DNA from: Reticulitermes speratus
Lineage: Eukaryota > Arthropoda > Insecta > Blattodea > Rhinotermitidae
DNA length: 64,000 bases
Assembly: GCA_021186555.1 (NCBI GenBank)
Contig: JAJKFL010000330.1
Coordinates: 28,635,444 to 28,699,443, forward strand
Direction of reading: 5' to 3'
Shown here: positions 48,926-61,345 of the stretch, in pieces
How the letters are laid out: each line of letters opens with the position of its first letter
Position numbering within the stretch: the stretch's first letter is position 1
Program-made: the position numbers and the translations under genes
The notes under the pieces: model-generated
Seen by the model: only the letters and a program-made list of their open reading frames with translations
Databases searched by the model: none
Told to the model about the DNA's origin: nothing

Positions 48926-50107
48926 AAGCACAACCAATTACATTGTGTTTAAATCTCTTAACCAAAAAATACATGTTGGAGGAATTTTCTGTGATCTAAC
49001 GAAGGCCTTTGACTGTGTAAAACATGAAATTTTGTTATCTAAATTACATTTCTATGGCATTCAAGGAGTAATGGCAGATTGGTTCAGATCCTATTTAACA
49101 GACAACAGAAAGTCGAAATAAGATTTCCTAGTTCAACTCGAAAATTTTCCTCTGACTGGGGTATGATGAAACATGGAGTCCCCCAAGGGTCCATTCTAGG
49201 GCCCTTATTGTTCATAATTTATATCAATGACCTTCCACTGAGAATAAATTCCTTGTCAGAACCAATATTATTTGCTGATGACACTAGTGTCATAATCTCT
49301 AACAGAAATTTTGAAGATTTTTGTACAATATCAAACTCAGTTCTCTCCAGTATGATTGAATGGTTCTCAGCAAACAAGTTAGTCCTAAATATAGAGAAAA
49401 CAAATATAATGAAATTTGTAACAAATAATTCACCACAATGTTCATTGGCTATTGGTTATAAAGATATGTAAATGGAAGAAAAACTAAATTCAAAATTTCT
49501 TGGCTTACATCTTGATAACCACCTAAATTGGAAAGGTCATATTGATCAAATGATACCTAAATTAAGTGGAGCATGTTATGCAGTTAGGTCAATGTTCCAC
49601 ATCAGCAACATTAACACTCTCAAGTCAATTTATTTCGCATATTTTCACTCTATTGTACAATATGGAATAATGTTTTGGGGAAATTCGTCCAACAGCAGGA
49701 AGATATTTACATTACAAAAGAAAGTCATCAGAATTATGGTTGGTGCACATCCTAGAACTTCATGCAGAAGTCTATTTAAAAAACTAGAGATTTTGCCTGT
49801 TCCATGCCAATATATATTTTCATTAATGAACTTCCTCGTTGATAATCAAGAAAACTTTCAAACAAATTCATCAATACACAGTATTAATACAAGGAATAAG
49901 CACCATCTTCATAGACCAATTGTCAACCTATCATGCTTTCAGAAAAGTGCATTCTATTCTAGTATCAGGATCTTCAATAGCTTACCATGTAATATCAAAA
50001 ATCTTAAGAATGAAAAGGCACAATTTAAAGCAGCACTAAGAAGATACTTAAATGCACACTCCTTTTACTCTGTAGATGAATTTCTTATGAGTACTGTTAA
50101 CCTATAA
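48926..50107 (+). pseudogene. Non-LTR retrotransposon relic with near-intact reverse transcriptase C-terminal half
   Basis: Readable in order are GGIFCDLTKAFDCVKHEILL (RT domain, about 48975), a frameshift near 49115, [21 protein letters not shown] and [11 protein letters not shown] (catalytic FADD), SANKLVLNIEKTN, a single TAA at 49469, then an open 211-residue tail (KFLGLHLDNHLNWKGHIDQM, YFHSIVQYGIMFWGNSSNS, FTLQKKVIRIMVGAHPR, SCRSLFKKLEILPVPCQYIF, HSINTRNKHHLHRP, HSFYSVDEFL). Only one stop and one or two frameshifts are evident, so this is the youngest LINE copy in the window. The 5' part (endonuclease, ORF1) is absent. It lies upstream of the FBXO gene, between it and PAAF1. Confidence 0.85.
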
Positions 50108-50739
50108 TACTGACGTCTAAGACTGTACATAGAATGTTTGAACCATTTTGCAATGTACATTCTTTATATGATTTTGTATGTTATGACTTATTCCACATCC
50201 TCTTGTCTTGTGACAAAATTATGGATCCATGGAATGTATATATGTATGCATTTCCACCTCAAAATGGTGCAAACTTACTGGTCTTATGTTACCATATTCA
50301 CAACTTTTCTCGTAACACTCTGTTTTATAACTTCCATATCCTGCAGGTACAACATACCCAAAACATGTGACAAATAAATGCAGAAAAGGTTCAACATGAC
50401 AGCAAAGAGTTCATTCTCTTTGTTATTGCCTGTAACTTCTCCTTCTACCCTGGTGACATTTCCTAACATATAATACAGCACAAAATAAAATATACTTAAG
50501 TAAACATCCAGAAAAATTCTGTGGTAAGACGGGAATAGTTCCGATTGCAAAAAACCAAGTACAATGACACTTAACCTTTTTACAATTTGGTCACTTGAGG
50601 CTGAAGTTAGGTTATTAATTATGTGTTTGTTGGTTTGGTTTGCACGAAATACTGTTGCCCAACAGTATGTTATGTCCAAACCCTACTCATTCATCAGTGT
50701 AAGTGAAAAAACGCAAACAATTGGAAACTGTTTCGGGTA

Positions 50740-51185
50740 GAAGGGCCATGGCTTCGTTTAACCACTCACCTTCTTCGATGAGCGACACGCATTCTGTGCA
50801 CTCTAAGGAGCCAGAACACCACAGAGAAGATTAAAATCGCGGAATAGCTTCCTCGGAACAGTGCAAGTTGAACCACGTGAAGACTTCCCCCTTACCCAGA
50901 TTTGCCCTGGTAGCCACCTCCTTGATTTCAATACTTGGAAATCTCTTAACCGCATTACAACAGTGGCACCAGTAAAAACAAACATGGTGAAATGGGGCAA
51001 AACAAACTCCGACGACCTGTATTGTGGCTGTGGTGAGGTACAAGATATGGGACATCTCCTATCATGCAGGGACTGCCCCCAGAAATGCACCCTCACAGAT
51101 TTATGGCTTGCAAATAAAAAAGGATTTGACTTAGCCCAATACTGGGCAAAAAAACTTTAATTCAATGGTCCGGACACGATAAAAA
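50740..51185 (+). pseudogene. Non-LTR retrotransposon C-terminal fragment with CCHC-like finger
   Basis: The reading (50861-51160) has FPLTQICPGSHLLDFNTWKSLNRI, then LYCGCGEVQDMGHLLSCRDCP and LTDLWLANKKGFDLAQYWAKKL, ending at a stop. This C-x-C...H...C tail after a 'FDLPR..W..LNRIRT' segment is typical of jockey/RTE-like insect elements. The upstream part is frame-disrupted. It ends about 330 bp before the PAAF1 start codon. Confidence 0.75.
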
Positions 51186-51189
51186 AAAG

Positions 51190-51514
51190 CCCCAAGGTAA
51201 TGGTATTAAGATTATGATTTGTTACACACCTTTAGTACGGCGACTCCTCACTTACCCCACGCATATCACATCCGCATCTCATTTAGTATTATGCAACTAC
51301 GTATATTTTGTACCACACACAACAGATGCGAATACACTAAAATGGCCTGTACTAGATGATCTGTGGGGACAACTGTAGACTGTACCTGAATGAACACAAC
51401 CTTCATCCAGCAGACCACGGAATAGTGCTCGGTGCTGAATACTACCTGTGACCTGTTACCTACATTTGGAAGTGATTATTATTGGAATGTAAAGACACAT
51501 AACCTTAATTTGTC
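51190..51514 (+). promoter_or_regulatory. Likely PAAF1 promoter and 5' UTR region
   Basis: This is the only non-repeat sequence between the retrotransposon tail and the PAAF1 ATG. No TATA box or other motif is convincing. The call rests on position only. Confidence 0.3.
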
Positions 51515-54500
51515 ATGTCTGGTGATAATATTCAGATTCCAGCTCCCGTAATTTCAATTCAGTGTGACTGGGATGAAGTGTTTCGGTAAATAAATTTGTT
51601 TTGATAGATAGAGCAGTTAAAGTTAACAAAATGAATGGAACCGATCGCTTTGTCTCATGAAACAAAGCGTTCTTATAACCGTTTTTGAAATTGGTTTTAT
51701 TTGTTTTCTAACCATAACATACCAGATAAGGGTAAAAAGTTTATGTCTAAGTTAAAGACATGTAGGAGACGTAGATGTAGAGCGCAACTCATTATTAACT
51801 TCTGCTCTAGTTGGAAATAGTGGCTGACTTCGTACACCTGGTCTCTTTACCCCCTAGTACCCATTAAATATAAGGATGGATGGGCCTTAGAGCCGTTCTG
51901 GACGTTTTGGAGAAGAGAAATATCTCTTGCTCCTGCCGGGAACCGAACCTCGGATCGTCCAGCCCGTAACGTACTATTTTCATTATGCTACCCTGACACC
52001 TCCTAACATACCAGCTCTTGCCTATCACCCCAACCTGTCACAGAACTTATTCAAGGTATTCGTGTCATAAAGTATGTAACTTTAAAAATTTTAATTATAC
52101 ATTAATGTGATTAATTCAATTTTCCACATAACTTTTTAGTTAAATAAAATGACAGAATGTATTTGATATTTTTAAATGATTCTGGTAGTGTATGTAAGTT
52201 TACTTTCTGAGAGGTTTGTATTTCTGGTACTGAATTAGGTGTGTTGTGAAAATGAAGGCAGAGGTTAACTAATCATTTGCCTGACAACAGAAAGCATAAT
52301 CTAAAGAGCCATTTGTCAGAGATTATTACATATTCTGCATGAGACCTAACTGCTTTCTATAAATTTATTTACAGAAGAGTGAATACAGAGGTTTGGGTCG
52401 CCTGCAAATTTCGAGGTAATTATTGTAATATTACGTTTCAAATCATTGTGTGTACTGTACATACACAATTCTGTAGCATTGGTTCTTTGTTTTAGGTCAG
52501 CCCAGCATTCAAGGAAAGATACGTAGCCGCGATCTTTCCCGTGAGGGCATTCCACAAGTCACAGCAACAAATGGCTTCACAGTTTGTGAAATTTCACAAA
52601 ATACAATCCAAGTGAAACATGAGTCCGGGCATATATGTATTTTTGTTGCTGCTTTTAGCATTTTTACTGGAATACATTCAAAAAGTGTGGGTATTTGTGT
52701 TTGCTAATGTGATTATCAGAGATAAATTCAAACCTAGTGAGTTTCCTTCAGCTCTAGGAAAATATATCTGCCTAAGTATGATGCCATGAATGTGGATAAG
52801 AGGCATTAATTATGCTTGATGACCGACATTCATCTAATTGTATATAAGAACTCAGCTCTTACCTTGCAGACATCATAGTCCACCTCCCTTAGAAAGACCA
52901 AGTGTTTAATGTTGATTAGGGATGTAATCAGTATTTATTGTGATGGTTGTATGAAACACAGAAGTACAGTTTCTTCATGTTACAACAGGTGATGCATATG
53001 GTTGCCACTGAGCTTTTAAAAGGTTAACCTCAGAACAGGAAGGAGTTGAGTAATATGCATTATGTTGACTCTCCTTTTATCCGAGACTATCATTGGAAGT
53101 GAGGCTGGGTGAGCCTTGTTGCAATTCTTGATGTAATAATGAGAAATATGGCAATGTCTATGGTCCAAATGCACCTTGGTCATCCAGTCGATAGAATATG
53201 ATATTACCCAGAACCATCCTCTAGTTCTTGTTTTTAATTCTTTATGTCTGTATTGTTTGTTATTACTTTTATGTGTGTGTATTCACCCTCGTGTATTTGC
53301 TGTTACGACTTCTGAATGATTAAACTATATCAGAGTTTTCGTTTGCAGGTAATATCACTGGATGCTACATCTGGGGGTTTGTGTGTGTCAGTATGCACTG
53401 GAAATAAACTTCAGATCTGGGATACTAGACAAGGACTTTTGAGAGTAAGTCAGGATTCTTGTTTACGTCATAAATTCATAGCAAGGCTGCTATGAATTTT
53501 ACTGGAAATTCAGTAATCAATTATCATATATGTGAAGAGGTTCTGCATGAAAACAAGGTGAAGATAATAAGCGAGTATGCTTCATTATAGAGACTGGTCA
53601 CAAGAATTATGAGGGAAGTATAGTGCACCTGCTGAATATCTTCAGATCTGTTGCAGAGTAGATCAGAAATATGGAACATATTTGGGAACCCCAACAGAAT
53701 ACAATATCTGCATTTTGTTGAGTGTGTTGTAGTACTCTGCTTCTGTTGTGATAGCATTATATATGTAGACACACACAAACTTTGAGCTGGGCTGTGGACT
53801 GGATGAGCAAGGAATCTTGGTTCAATTCCTGGCAGGGGCAGAAGATTTCTCTTCTCCACAGTGTCCATACTAGCTCTTGGGCCCAACCTACCTCCTAGTG
53901 AATATGTACCAGGTGCTCCTCCTCTGGGGGTAAAGTGGCCAAGTAGTGAACCTAACAGCCTACCTCCATATAATGCCAAAGTTAAGAATGCATGAAGCCA
54001 TACCTTTACTTCCCCATATGCCTTTATGTTGTGCACAGGTATGATTTCACTTTATGCTTTACAAACATAAAAATACAGTGTCTTTATTTAATGTACAAGA
54101 TTCTCGACACTGAATTTTAGTGGTATATTGTATCTTCCAGCGAACCCTGGAGGGCCATGTGGGTGATGTATACAAATGTCGTTTCTTCCCATCTGGAGTG
54201 GTGGTGCTGTCTGGCAGTGCAGATATGCAGCTGAAAATCTGGTCAGCTGAAACCGGACAATGTCCTGCGACACTCTGTGGCCATACAGCGGCTATAACTG
54301 ACATGTGCATAGTTGACCAAGGGCGTAACATTATTTCTGTCTCCAAGTAAGTAATACTGTGCTGTTAAGCCTCTTAATGCGGGATGGTCGATCTGTCAGC
54401 TTCTGGTACTCTTGCATTTTATGGCGAATTTTAGCATAACCTACCCACACAAACTGACACTAAGAGGGTTAAATTCACTGTAAATTTTTTGGTATTCAAC

Positions 54501-56828
54501 TAAATTTTGTGTAGAAATATTGGTAAACTTCAGCTGACTGTGCTTATTACATTAACATAATATGCCACATTGGGCTAAAATGTATTCATACCTAACATAC
54601 ATACATGCATAATTTCTCTTCCTCACTGTACACTTATCTTTCCGTAATTTAGAGGAGTAAATAAGTTACTGTGTTTTCTGACGTACAGTTTCTGTGTCTG
54701 TGTAACATACATATTCTTCCTTAAAATGATTTTCTTCACTTCACCACCACTTAATGGATGCACTATATTTTGTAATTATACCTATATTAAAACTTTTCCC
54801 AAAATCATGTTAAGAACACTATAAAGACAATCTTTCTTCAGTTGTTTAATGTGGGTGTACTTTATATTGGACCAACTTGCATGAAATTTCAGTGTTTAGT
54901 AAAACAGATTGTGAATCTATAAGACAAATTTCTGTTTGGCAAAAGGAAAATCATGTAACAATTCCTGATTATATGAACGACCCTGTTTTGTAATCTACAG
55001 TGAACAAGGAATTACTGTATATTTAATAATCGAAGTACGTAACTCCATACATCTCTCACAATAACAAGGGCTCAAATTAATGTAAAATACATACTAAGAA
55101 GATGTTTGGAAACAGTACAACAGCATGTATTCTAATATGATAATAAAAACTACATCTTAACAGACATATAAAAAATTGCTTGTGTATTGTTTCCATAAAA
55201 TGCCTACACTGTTAGCATGCATTTTGAGGTACAATATTTTTGTTAATTCAGTTACATGTATTCTGTCGTTCTTTGTATGTATCAAATCACCAGCAAACTT
55301 GTTAGTCACATACTTTTAATGTTAAGAAGAACATGAATGGCAACTTTTAATTTGGTGGCAGATAAATCACGACTCAAATAACAATCATCAATTATGTTTC
55401 CAGAGATGGTACAGCCAAACTGTGGAGCTGTGGTGAGGCCTCTTGCCTGGCAACCCTTGTGGAGTTGGGTACAGTGATCAACAGTTGTGTTTTGGGTGTC
55501 GCTAACAATAAAATGCAACTGGGAGCACCAGAGGAGCCTCCAAGTATGTGGTTAGTCACAAGTGCAACAGCACAGTGGCATTTTCAAAACAGAAGAGACA
55601 ACCATACTCTTTATATAACCACCACAAAATCAGCAAACTGACCACACCCAAAACTATGTAACTGTCAGTATTAATGGCCAATGCTTTGTCCATCAGAAAG
55701 ACACAGGAACAGCAATGCTGTCATTACTGTTGCATATACAGATACTCTATACATATAAGAAAGCGTAAAATTACTGTTAATCAGGTTTTACTACAATGCA
55801 CATCTCCTAGATATGTCACAGAGATTCAGTGGTGAAAGGAAAAATGTAGAACATGTTACTATAATGTTTTTACTTCTGTAACGACAGACTTTGTTTTGAG
55901 TTTAATTTCATGAGTACAAACACAGTGATTGTTTTAGCCATGAAGATGAGTCTTGAAGATGAAACATGTTTCTGACCATCTGTGAAGATGACTCTTGAAG
56001 ATGAAACATGTTTCTGACCATTTAAGGACTACACTGTTAAGTAAAATAAATACTTGTGTGTACTGACAGTAAATTAAACTCAGCATTTATTGCTATTGCA
56101 ACAGAGTTCTAAGGCACAACAGTTTTCAGTACCTCTTTCTGGTGGTTTTATGAAACATACCAAGCTTCCTACAAACTAGGTTTTCTTTTTATTAAGATAA
56201 AAATCTGTGTCTGAACGGACTTGTTCTCCTGGTGTGTGCTTACAAGGCAAATATTCAGAGTACCGAAGTTTTCTGGAGAATCCACCAAGGGAATTAACCT
56301 GGAACTTTCTACTTTGTTGTCGTTACAGGTGAGCATGAAGTGGGTACAGCAAACAAGATCCTGCTTCTAGGCTGTGAGGATGGCACAGTGCATTGTTTGG
56401 CAGTTCAGAGTCGGCAAGTCCTGTTTTCCAAATTGCATCCTGCTGCAGTAAACTGTGTTGCAATATTGTCAGGTGATCACTATGTGGTTGGATGTCAAGA
56501 CGGCCAGATCTTTCTTTATGGTTTTGAGCAGCTTACTGAGCCAGTATGCCGTTGGTATGAGTCCAACAGTGCAGCACTTTGTCTGCTGCCATTAAAAGAT
56601 GGATTCTTTACTGGGAAAGCTGATGGCAGTTGTGTATTTCACCAGCTTCCAGCCACAGACAGTGGTGAAAGTAGCAGTAATGTCAGAGTGCAGCTCACAG
56701 GACCTGACTGTGATCCTGTTTATGATATTTCCTTTGATGGAACGTACGTCTACACGTCCTGCAGGGATGCTGCTGTACGGAAGTATGATGTGCTGAAAAC
56801 TGTGTCAAATCTGGACTCCCTAGTTTGA
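51515..56828 (+). CDS. PAAF1: PAAF1, proteasomal ATPase-associated factor 1
   Basis: There are seven coding exons, 51515-51585, 52375-52415, 52496-52686, 53349-53444, 54141-54346, 55404-55543 and 56329-56828 (TGA). All join in phase and give 414 residues (human 392). The N-terminus SIQCDWDEVFR, then GIHSKS-VISLDATSGG, begins the WD-repeat propeller. Repeats include KLQIWDTRQG, LEGHVGDVYKCRFFPSGVVVLSGSADMQLKIWSAE, CGHTAAITDMCIVDQGRNIISVSKDGTAKLWSCG, LLLGCEDGTVHCL, YVVGCQDGQIFLYG, LTGPDCDPVYDISFDGTYVYTSCRDAAVRKYD. PAAF1 binds proteasomal ATPase (Rpt) subunits as a 19S base assembly chaperone and restrains 26S formation. The donor of exon 3 (AGT|GTGGGT) was chosen because it restores the family sequence HxKS-xxxLD. 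The gene runs away from the FBXO-like gene. Confidence 0.92.
51835..52010 (-). repeat. tRNA-derived SINE in PAAF1 intron 1
   Basis: The minus strand has AGCATAATGAAAATAG (A-box position) and GAGGTTCGGTTCCCGGCAGG, a canonical B box. The body follows with TTCTCTTCTCCA and GTACTAGGGGGTAAAGAGAC. Same family as 44105-44375. Confidence 0.75.
53780..54045 (+). repeat. tRNA-derived SINE in PAAF1 intron 4
   Basis: B-box-like TGGTTCAATTCCTGGCAGGG, body with TTCTCTTCTCCA, GGGGGTAAAGTGG, and tail AAGTTAAGAATGCATGAAGC. It is about 100 bp upstream of the exon at 54141. The long antisense open reading across it is non-genic. Confidence 0.7.
54369..54468. mobile_element. piggyBac-type MITE, 100 bp, just after a PAAF1 donor
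   Basis: TTAA lies at 54365-54368 and 54469-54472. The ends are GCCTCTTAATGC and GACACTAAGAGGG, imperfect inverted repeats. It begins about 20 bp downstream of the exon ending at 54346. Confidence 0.65.
54480..55400 (+). other. PAAF1 intron 5 remainder
   Basis: AT-rich and without a recognised repeat or gene. The acceptor TTATGTTTCCAG ends at 55403. Confidence 0.5.
55935..56025 (+). repeat. Tandem duplication in PAAF1 intron 6
   Basis: Two consecutive copies of a roughly 45-bp unit containing GAAGATGA(G/C)TCTTGAAGATG and AACATGTTTCTGACCAT. The unit resembles the ends of 'gaagatga...cgaaacatgt' hairpin elements (compare 46225-46275). Confidence 0.8.
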
Positions 56829-57600
56829 GACCATTGAAAAGAGGCTCATTTTGTTGGCATTTTGGATTTGGATTAATTTTTACAATTCTTGCAGTTCACA
56901 TTATGAAGATTGTGAATAGTCTTTGGAAGTTTGTTTGCTAAAAAATATAGTTTGTCTGTGAATGTAATAGAGATGACATCTGGGTATACCGGTTATGTGA
57001 TACATTTAAGGACTACTAAGCTTCCTAATGTAGATATTTTCCAGAAATTTGTTGTTCCTTATAATATTTTCTAAACCTGAAATATAGGCATACTGTATTT
57101 AACCACATATACAGCTCGTTTTAATTAAATTTAACCAATTAAATTAAACCAATTTTCTCACCCACATATTAAAATATACATTTCAACTGCCTACACCTGA
57201 TGCTACAAAAAATGCAACTCTCTGTACTGAGAGTGTCAAATACTTTGCAGTACTGGCAGTGTAAACATCCATCCTAGTAAAGTGTTCTGCCTTACTTGTG
57301 ACACAACAGTCCATCCTTCCCTACGATGCTAAATTAGGGAAGACTTCTCACCTGCAAGTAAATACAATATTGTTTTCTAAATTATGTTGTCAGTTAATAT
57401 GCATAAAAAGTACTTTGTCAGTAGTTTTGTTTAAGTTAGCAGCACCTTAACTCTGTTGAGTTCATTATTAAACAAGCCTAACACACACTGATGGGCTAAA
57501 ATTACATTCTTCAAAATGTAAATAAAACATACAATTTAGATACCAGAGTGTAATACTAAGTGACTTGGAAGCCATATTTAGTAAAGCAGCAAGAAAATAG
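56829..57600 (+). other. PAAF1 3' UTR and flank
   Basis: Follows the stop codon. An AATAAA hexamer is present in AAATAAAACAT near 57520 and a weaker AATATA near 57080. Cleavage sites were not determined. Confidence 0.45.
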
Positions 57601-57696
57601 AAATTAAAAACCAATAGTTATTACTGCATGGATTCTGAAAGGCACTTGAATGAAATGTTGATTCACTATGAAGACTACATTACACATATGCAGGTA

Positions 57697-58256
57697 CAGT
57701 AAAACTTGTGAAGTTGGCCACCCTTGTAAGTCGGTTACTTGTCCCAGTTGGCCACACTTTTATGGAACCAGCAAATTTCTATGATATTATACATGGTCAT
57801 TACTCCATAACTTGGCCAACTGTTTATCTTGAACCTTGACCACAATTTCACATTTAGTGCTATGCTTTCTGTATAAGTTCAACCTCACTATGTTTGCTTA
57901 CCTAAAGTTGTATATTTTTTGTATCATACTGTACATGGATTGAAATCCTCATTCATTAGCATAACTACCTGTTGTCCACTCAACCTCCATCCTTCCTCCA
58001 CAAGTATGGACAATACATTGGAATTTTCTAGTGGCAACTGATTACTGTACTTAAAAAGTCCCTATTCATTGGCAATGTTATATACCTGCTTCGCAACTCA
58101 ACCACATGTCTCTGCATTCTGAATTATACATTAGCACAGGTAATAGTGCACAGTTCAATTTTCACAGTATCAAGTGGTTCCCACAAGTTGGCCACCTGTA
58201 TAAGTTGGGTGGCTTTGAATGGAAACAAAGGTGGCCGACATAGATGGGTTTTACTG
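57697..58256. mobile_element. pogo/Tigger-like MITE, 560 bp, TA flanked
   Basis: TA precedes CAGTAAAACTTGTGAAGTTG at the left. The right end CATAGATGGGTTTTACTG is followed by TA. Inner GTTGGCCAC motifs repeat near both ends and internally (57712, 57738, 58183, 58231), as subterminal transposase-binding repeats often do. Non-coding. It lies between the convergent PAAF1 and LRR genes. Confidence 0.8.
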
Positions 58257-58856
58257 TACAAAGTGTAGAAAAGCAGCCTGAGAGGCCACATGCACATCAC
58301 TGACACACATACTGAATTACTTTAATAATCTCACGTTCGTGTTTTCCGTCATATTAAATCTGGAAAAAAAGACCAGAATGCGTGCTGTACTACTAACAAA
58401 CAGTAGAACAAAAGTAGTACAATTATAAGTTATATGAACAAATATAACATGATGAGTGTTAATGTAAAATTCTCTGTTACTTCTTGACCTGACACAATTC
58501 CACACTTCTTCTTAGCTTGAGGTCCAAAAAGTCACTCTTATGGTACTTGAATGAAACCCTGATGAATTTAATTTGGTGTATTACAATTCAAGATTCTCAG
58601 TCATTCACTCAGCACTATTGAACTGCCTATAATGTACCTGAAAGTTTTCAATAATTGGAGGTACAATGCACACAGACTGAGCTGCAATGTAATGTTCAAC
58701 TGTGGCAGCAGTTCTTTTTCTCATGCCTTTCAGTGCAACAAATGCATTCAGCATAAATAAGACTTACACATTAATATTTTAACTACATATCATGTTAGCA
58801 TGACTTTTGAAAAAAAAATAGTCTCTTTACAAGTAGAATTTGCTCAATCATCAACA

Positions 58857-60458
58857 TTATCTATTAAATTCCATTTCTGCTTCATCTTGTTTTCCAATGG
58901 TAGTATACTGTACTTTACGAGAAATAGTATCTAGTACTGGTGTGAGACGATACATTATTTCCTTTCGGTTCATGTACACAACTGTAGCTATAAGGGCAAA
59001 TAAGATGACTGTAAGAATTCCAAGGACAACAGTTGTGGCTTTATGCTTTGTCTCCGATCCGTCTGTAGCTGTTCTCTTTGGAGCACACTGAATTTGACGA
59101 AGATCCATAATTGGTTCTCCACCATTACCTTCTGGAAGACCACGGTGGCAACGTAACATTTCCTTGTTTCGTACCTGAACTTGTGTTCTTTGTAACCATG
59201 CATACAAATTGGCAATATTGCAATCACAAAGGAAATGATTGCCTCTTAAGTCAATGACAAGGTTTCTATTTTGTGCAGGAAATGAGTCTAGTATGTCTAA
59301 ATCTCCAGTGCTAAATCCAGAAATCCTGTTTCTTTCCAAATCAAGAAACCGAAGATGTCTCAAACAGATGATGTTGAAATCCATTTTTCTCAGAAGATTG
59401 TCTCCAAGATGCAGATCCATGAGCATTGGGAGATCACAGAAGACTTGAGGGTCACTGAAGCCAGTTATTTCATTCTGTTCCAGATGAAGTTTAGTAAGTT
59501 CTGTCAGATTGCTATTTACGAAGATGTCATGCAAATCAGCTGCTAGTTCATCTGGTGTATTGTCAGCAAAAGCATCTGTAAGGTGTAATTCCATAAGTTT
59601 TACAAAACTAGAAAATACTCTTGGGTGGTGGTGGTTTGAGCCATCAGTTGAAGAGATTGAAAGATCGTTGTGGTTCAGTATCAGACGCTGCACATTTCCA
59701 ACCCTGTGGTATGACTTCCCACGAATTTTACGTATCTTATTATTTGACATATCAACAACCCGCAAGCGGCTGTAATTGTTCAGAGTCCCAAAAACATTCC
59801 ATGGAAGTTCTGGGATGTTGTTTCCAGTGAATATCAGAACCTAAAACATACATTGATTTATGAATGAAAATATATATGTGTTCAAGAACTTGATTTTGAG
59901 TTCTGCAGTCACATCTGAGAACCAGAATAGTCACTACAGTATGAACTTCAAATCTAAAATTATATATTTTATTTCAACGTTATGTTACCCTGTAAGTAAA
60001 TCTAGATACTATTTTTATGTTGTTTACAGATTTTTAAACTCATTCCATAATGTGAAATCCTGTATGCAACCCTGCACAGTGTGAATACGAATTGTAACTT
60101 GGAGCCAATAAGAGATGAAGAGGAAATGAGGGAATATTTAAAATCAAAACATCTTTACTCTCTAGATATTTCAATTTTGACTTTCAGGTAATCTATTGCT
60201 TTCCATTCAAATGAAATTAGTCCTAACCTGTGTTTGTGGAGGTATGTGCTGGAGGACTGATGTGTTGTTGAATCCTGCATTTGTACAGTTGACAATGTAT
60301 TGTTCATTCTTTTCCTGGTACTGTCCCTCTCCACACGAGCATTTTCCTCCAAACTTTGGGCCACAATCCCCAGAGACAAGGGTCATTCCTAACAGCAGTG
60401 GTAACACATACCACATAGGGTAGATTGTTACAAATCTCATCCTGACAAGAAGAACCAT
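58857..60458 (-). CDS. Leucine-rich repeat single-pass membrane protein, trophoblast glycoprotein (TPBG/5T4)-like
   Basis: The exons are 60458-60228 and 59840-58857 on the minus strand, joined in phase 0 (CAG|GTTAGG donor, TATGTTTTAG acceptor), giving 404 residues (human TPBG 420). A signal peptide lies near residues 6-30 (YVLPLLLGMTLVSG). A cysteine cluster of LRRNT type follows (DCGPKFGGKCSCG...VNC). LRRs include LIFTGNNIPELPWNVFG, LRVVDMSNNKIRKI, LTKLHLEQNEITGF and LRFLDLERNRISGF. An LRRCT runs from about 277 to 331 (NHFLCDCNIANLYAWL...LRC...IQCA), a transmembrane helix from about 346 to 366 (TVVLGILTVILFALIATVVY) and a 38-residue cytosolic tail completes it. TPBG-family proteins act at the cell surface, modulating Wnt signalling. 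Orthology within the large LRR superfamily is likely but not certain. A 5' UTR acceptor (TTGTTGCAG) lies at 60522. Confidence 0.8.
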
Positions 60459-61169
60459 TCTTTTTGCAGTATAATGAGAAAGCAACTTAATTTTAATTTG
60501 TGGTTTTCAAGAAGATTTCACCTGCAACAAAGTAAACAATCAGTGAGAAATAACATCTGTGGTCGTTTCCTTACTCTGTTGTCACCAGTGGTATCATTTG
60601 TTTACACGTATCTGTGCAGTGGGGCATGGAAGTAATATCCACACATGAGTAACAGTGCATAGATCATGAAATTTGAGTACGTTTACTGGTAGTCATGAAT
60701 AAGAATTTATTACTTGGTGACATAAAAGGGTTATTGGTTTATAGTTTCTATGTGAAATTGTGAAACTCGTAGGAAGCTCATAGAAGTCAAAGATTTCATG
60801 GAACATAATTTGCACTGATCATTATTTGAAAGATTAATACTAGATTCCTGAATCATAGGAAATGATGATGCAACCTTAAAATGGGTATTTCAGTCTTGTC
60901 AACAACTACCCATAAATTCCAAAACACCTGGTCTGGAAGAAATGGCGTATGGCTTCATTAGCTGCCTTCAAAAGAGCTGGGTTCTCGGACTTTGTGACTG
61001 AGCAACTTTATCGTTGAATCTGATGGTTCTGTAAGGCTTATGTTACATAACTTTAGGTTTTAAAGCTACAATCAACAATTGCAGCTCTTTTCTCAACTGT
61101 ATATATAGTGCATATGACATTTACCAGCACAAAGGAAGCAGCAGGTATTGCACTATCTAAGCAACATGA

Positions 61170-61345
61170 ATTTTTCTGTCACTGTTGTAAGTACACAGCA
61201 TCAACACTGGCCCTTTGCCCACTTAACTTCCTAATTAATGGGTACAGTTTGTCTATCTTGGGTGGGGGTAAAGTGGTGTGAGTTTGAAGCTGAACGTTCC
61301 ACCTTTCGACGAGGTTAAGAATAAGTGGAACTGCGCCTTCACTCT
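61170..61345 (+). repeat. SINE 3' fragment
   Basis: GGGTGGGGGTAAAGTGG followed by GACGAGGTTAAGAATAAGTGG matches the body-to-tail part of the SINE family at 53780 and 63738. The tRNA-like head is not recognisable. Confidence 0.5.

Noticed and set aside
53524-54036. 170-residue minus-strand open reading in a PAAF1 intron
   Set aside because: Most of it is the reverse of a tRNA-derived SINE. No domain and no splice context.
58840-59830. Several plus-strand readings opposite the LRR exon
   Set aside because: They are antisense shadows of a well-supported LRR coding exon.
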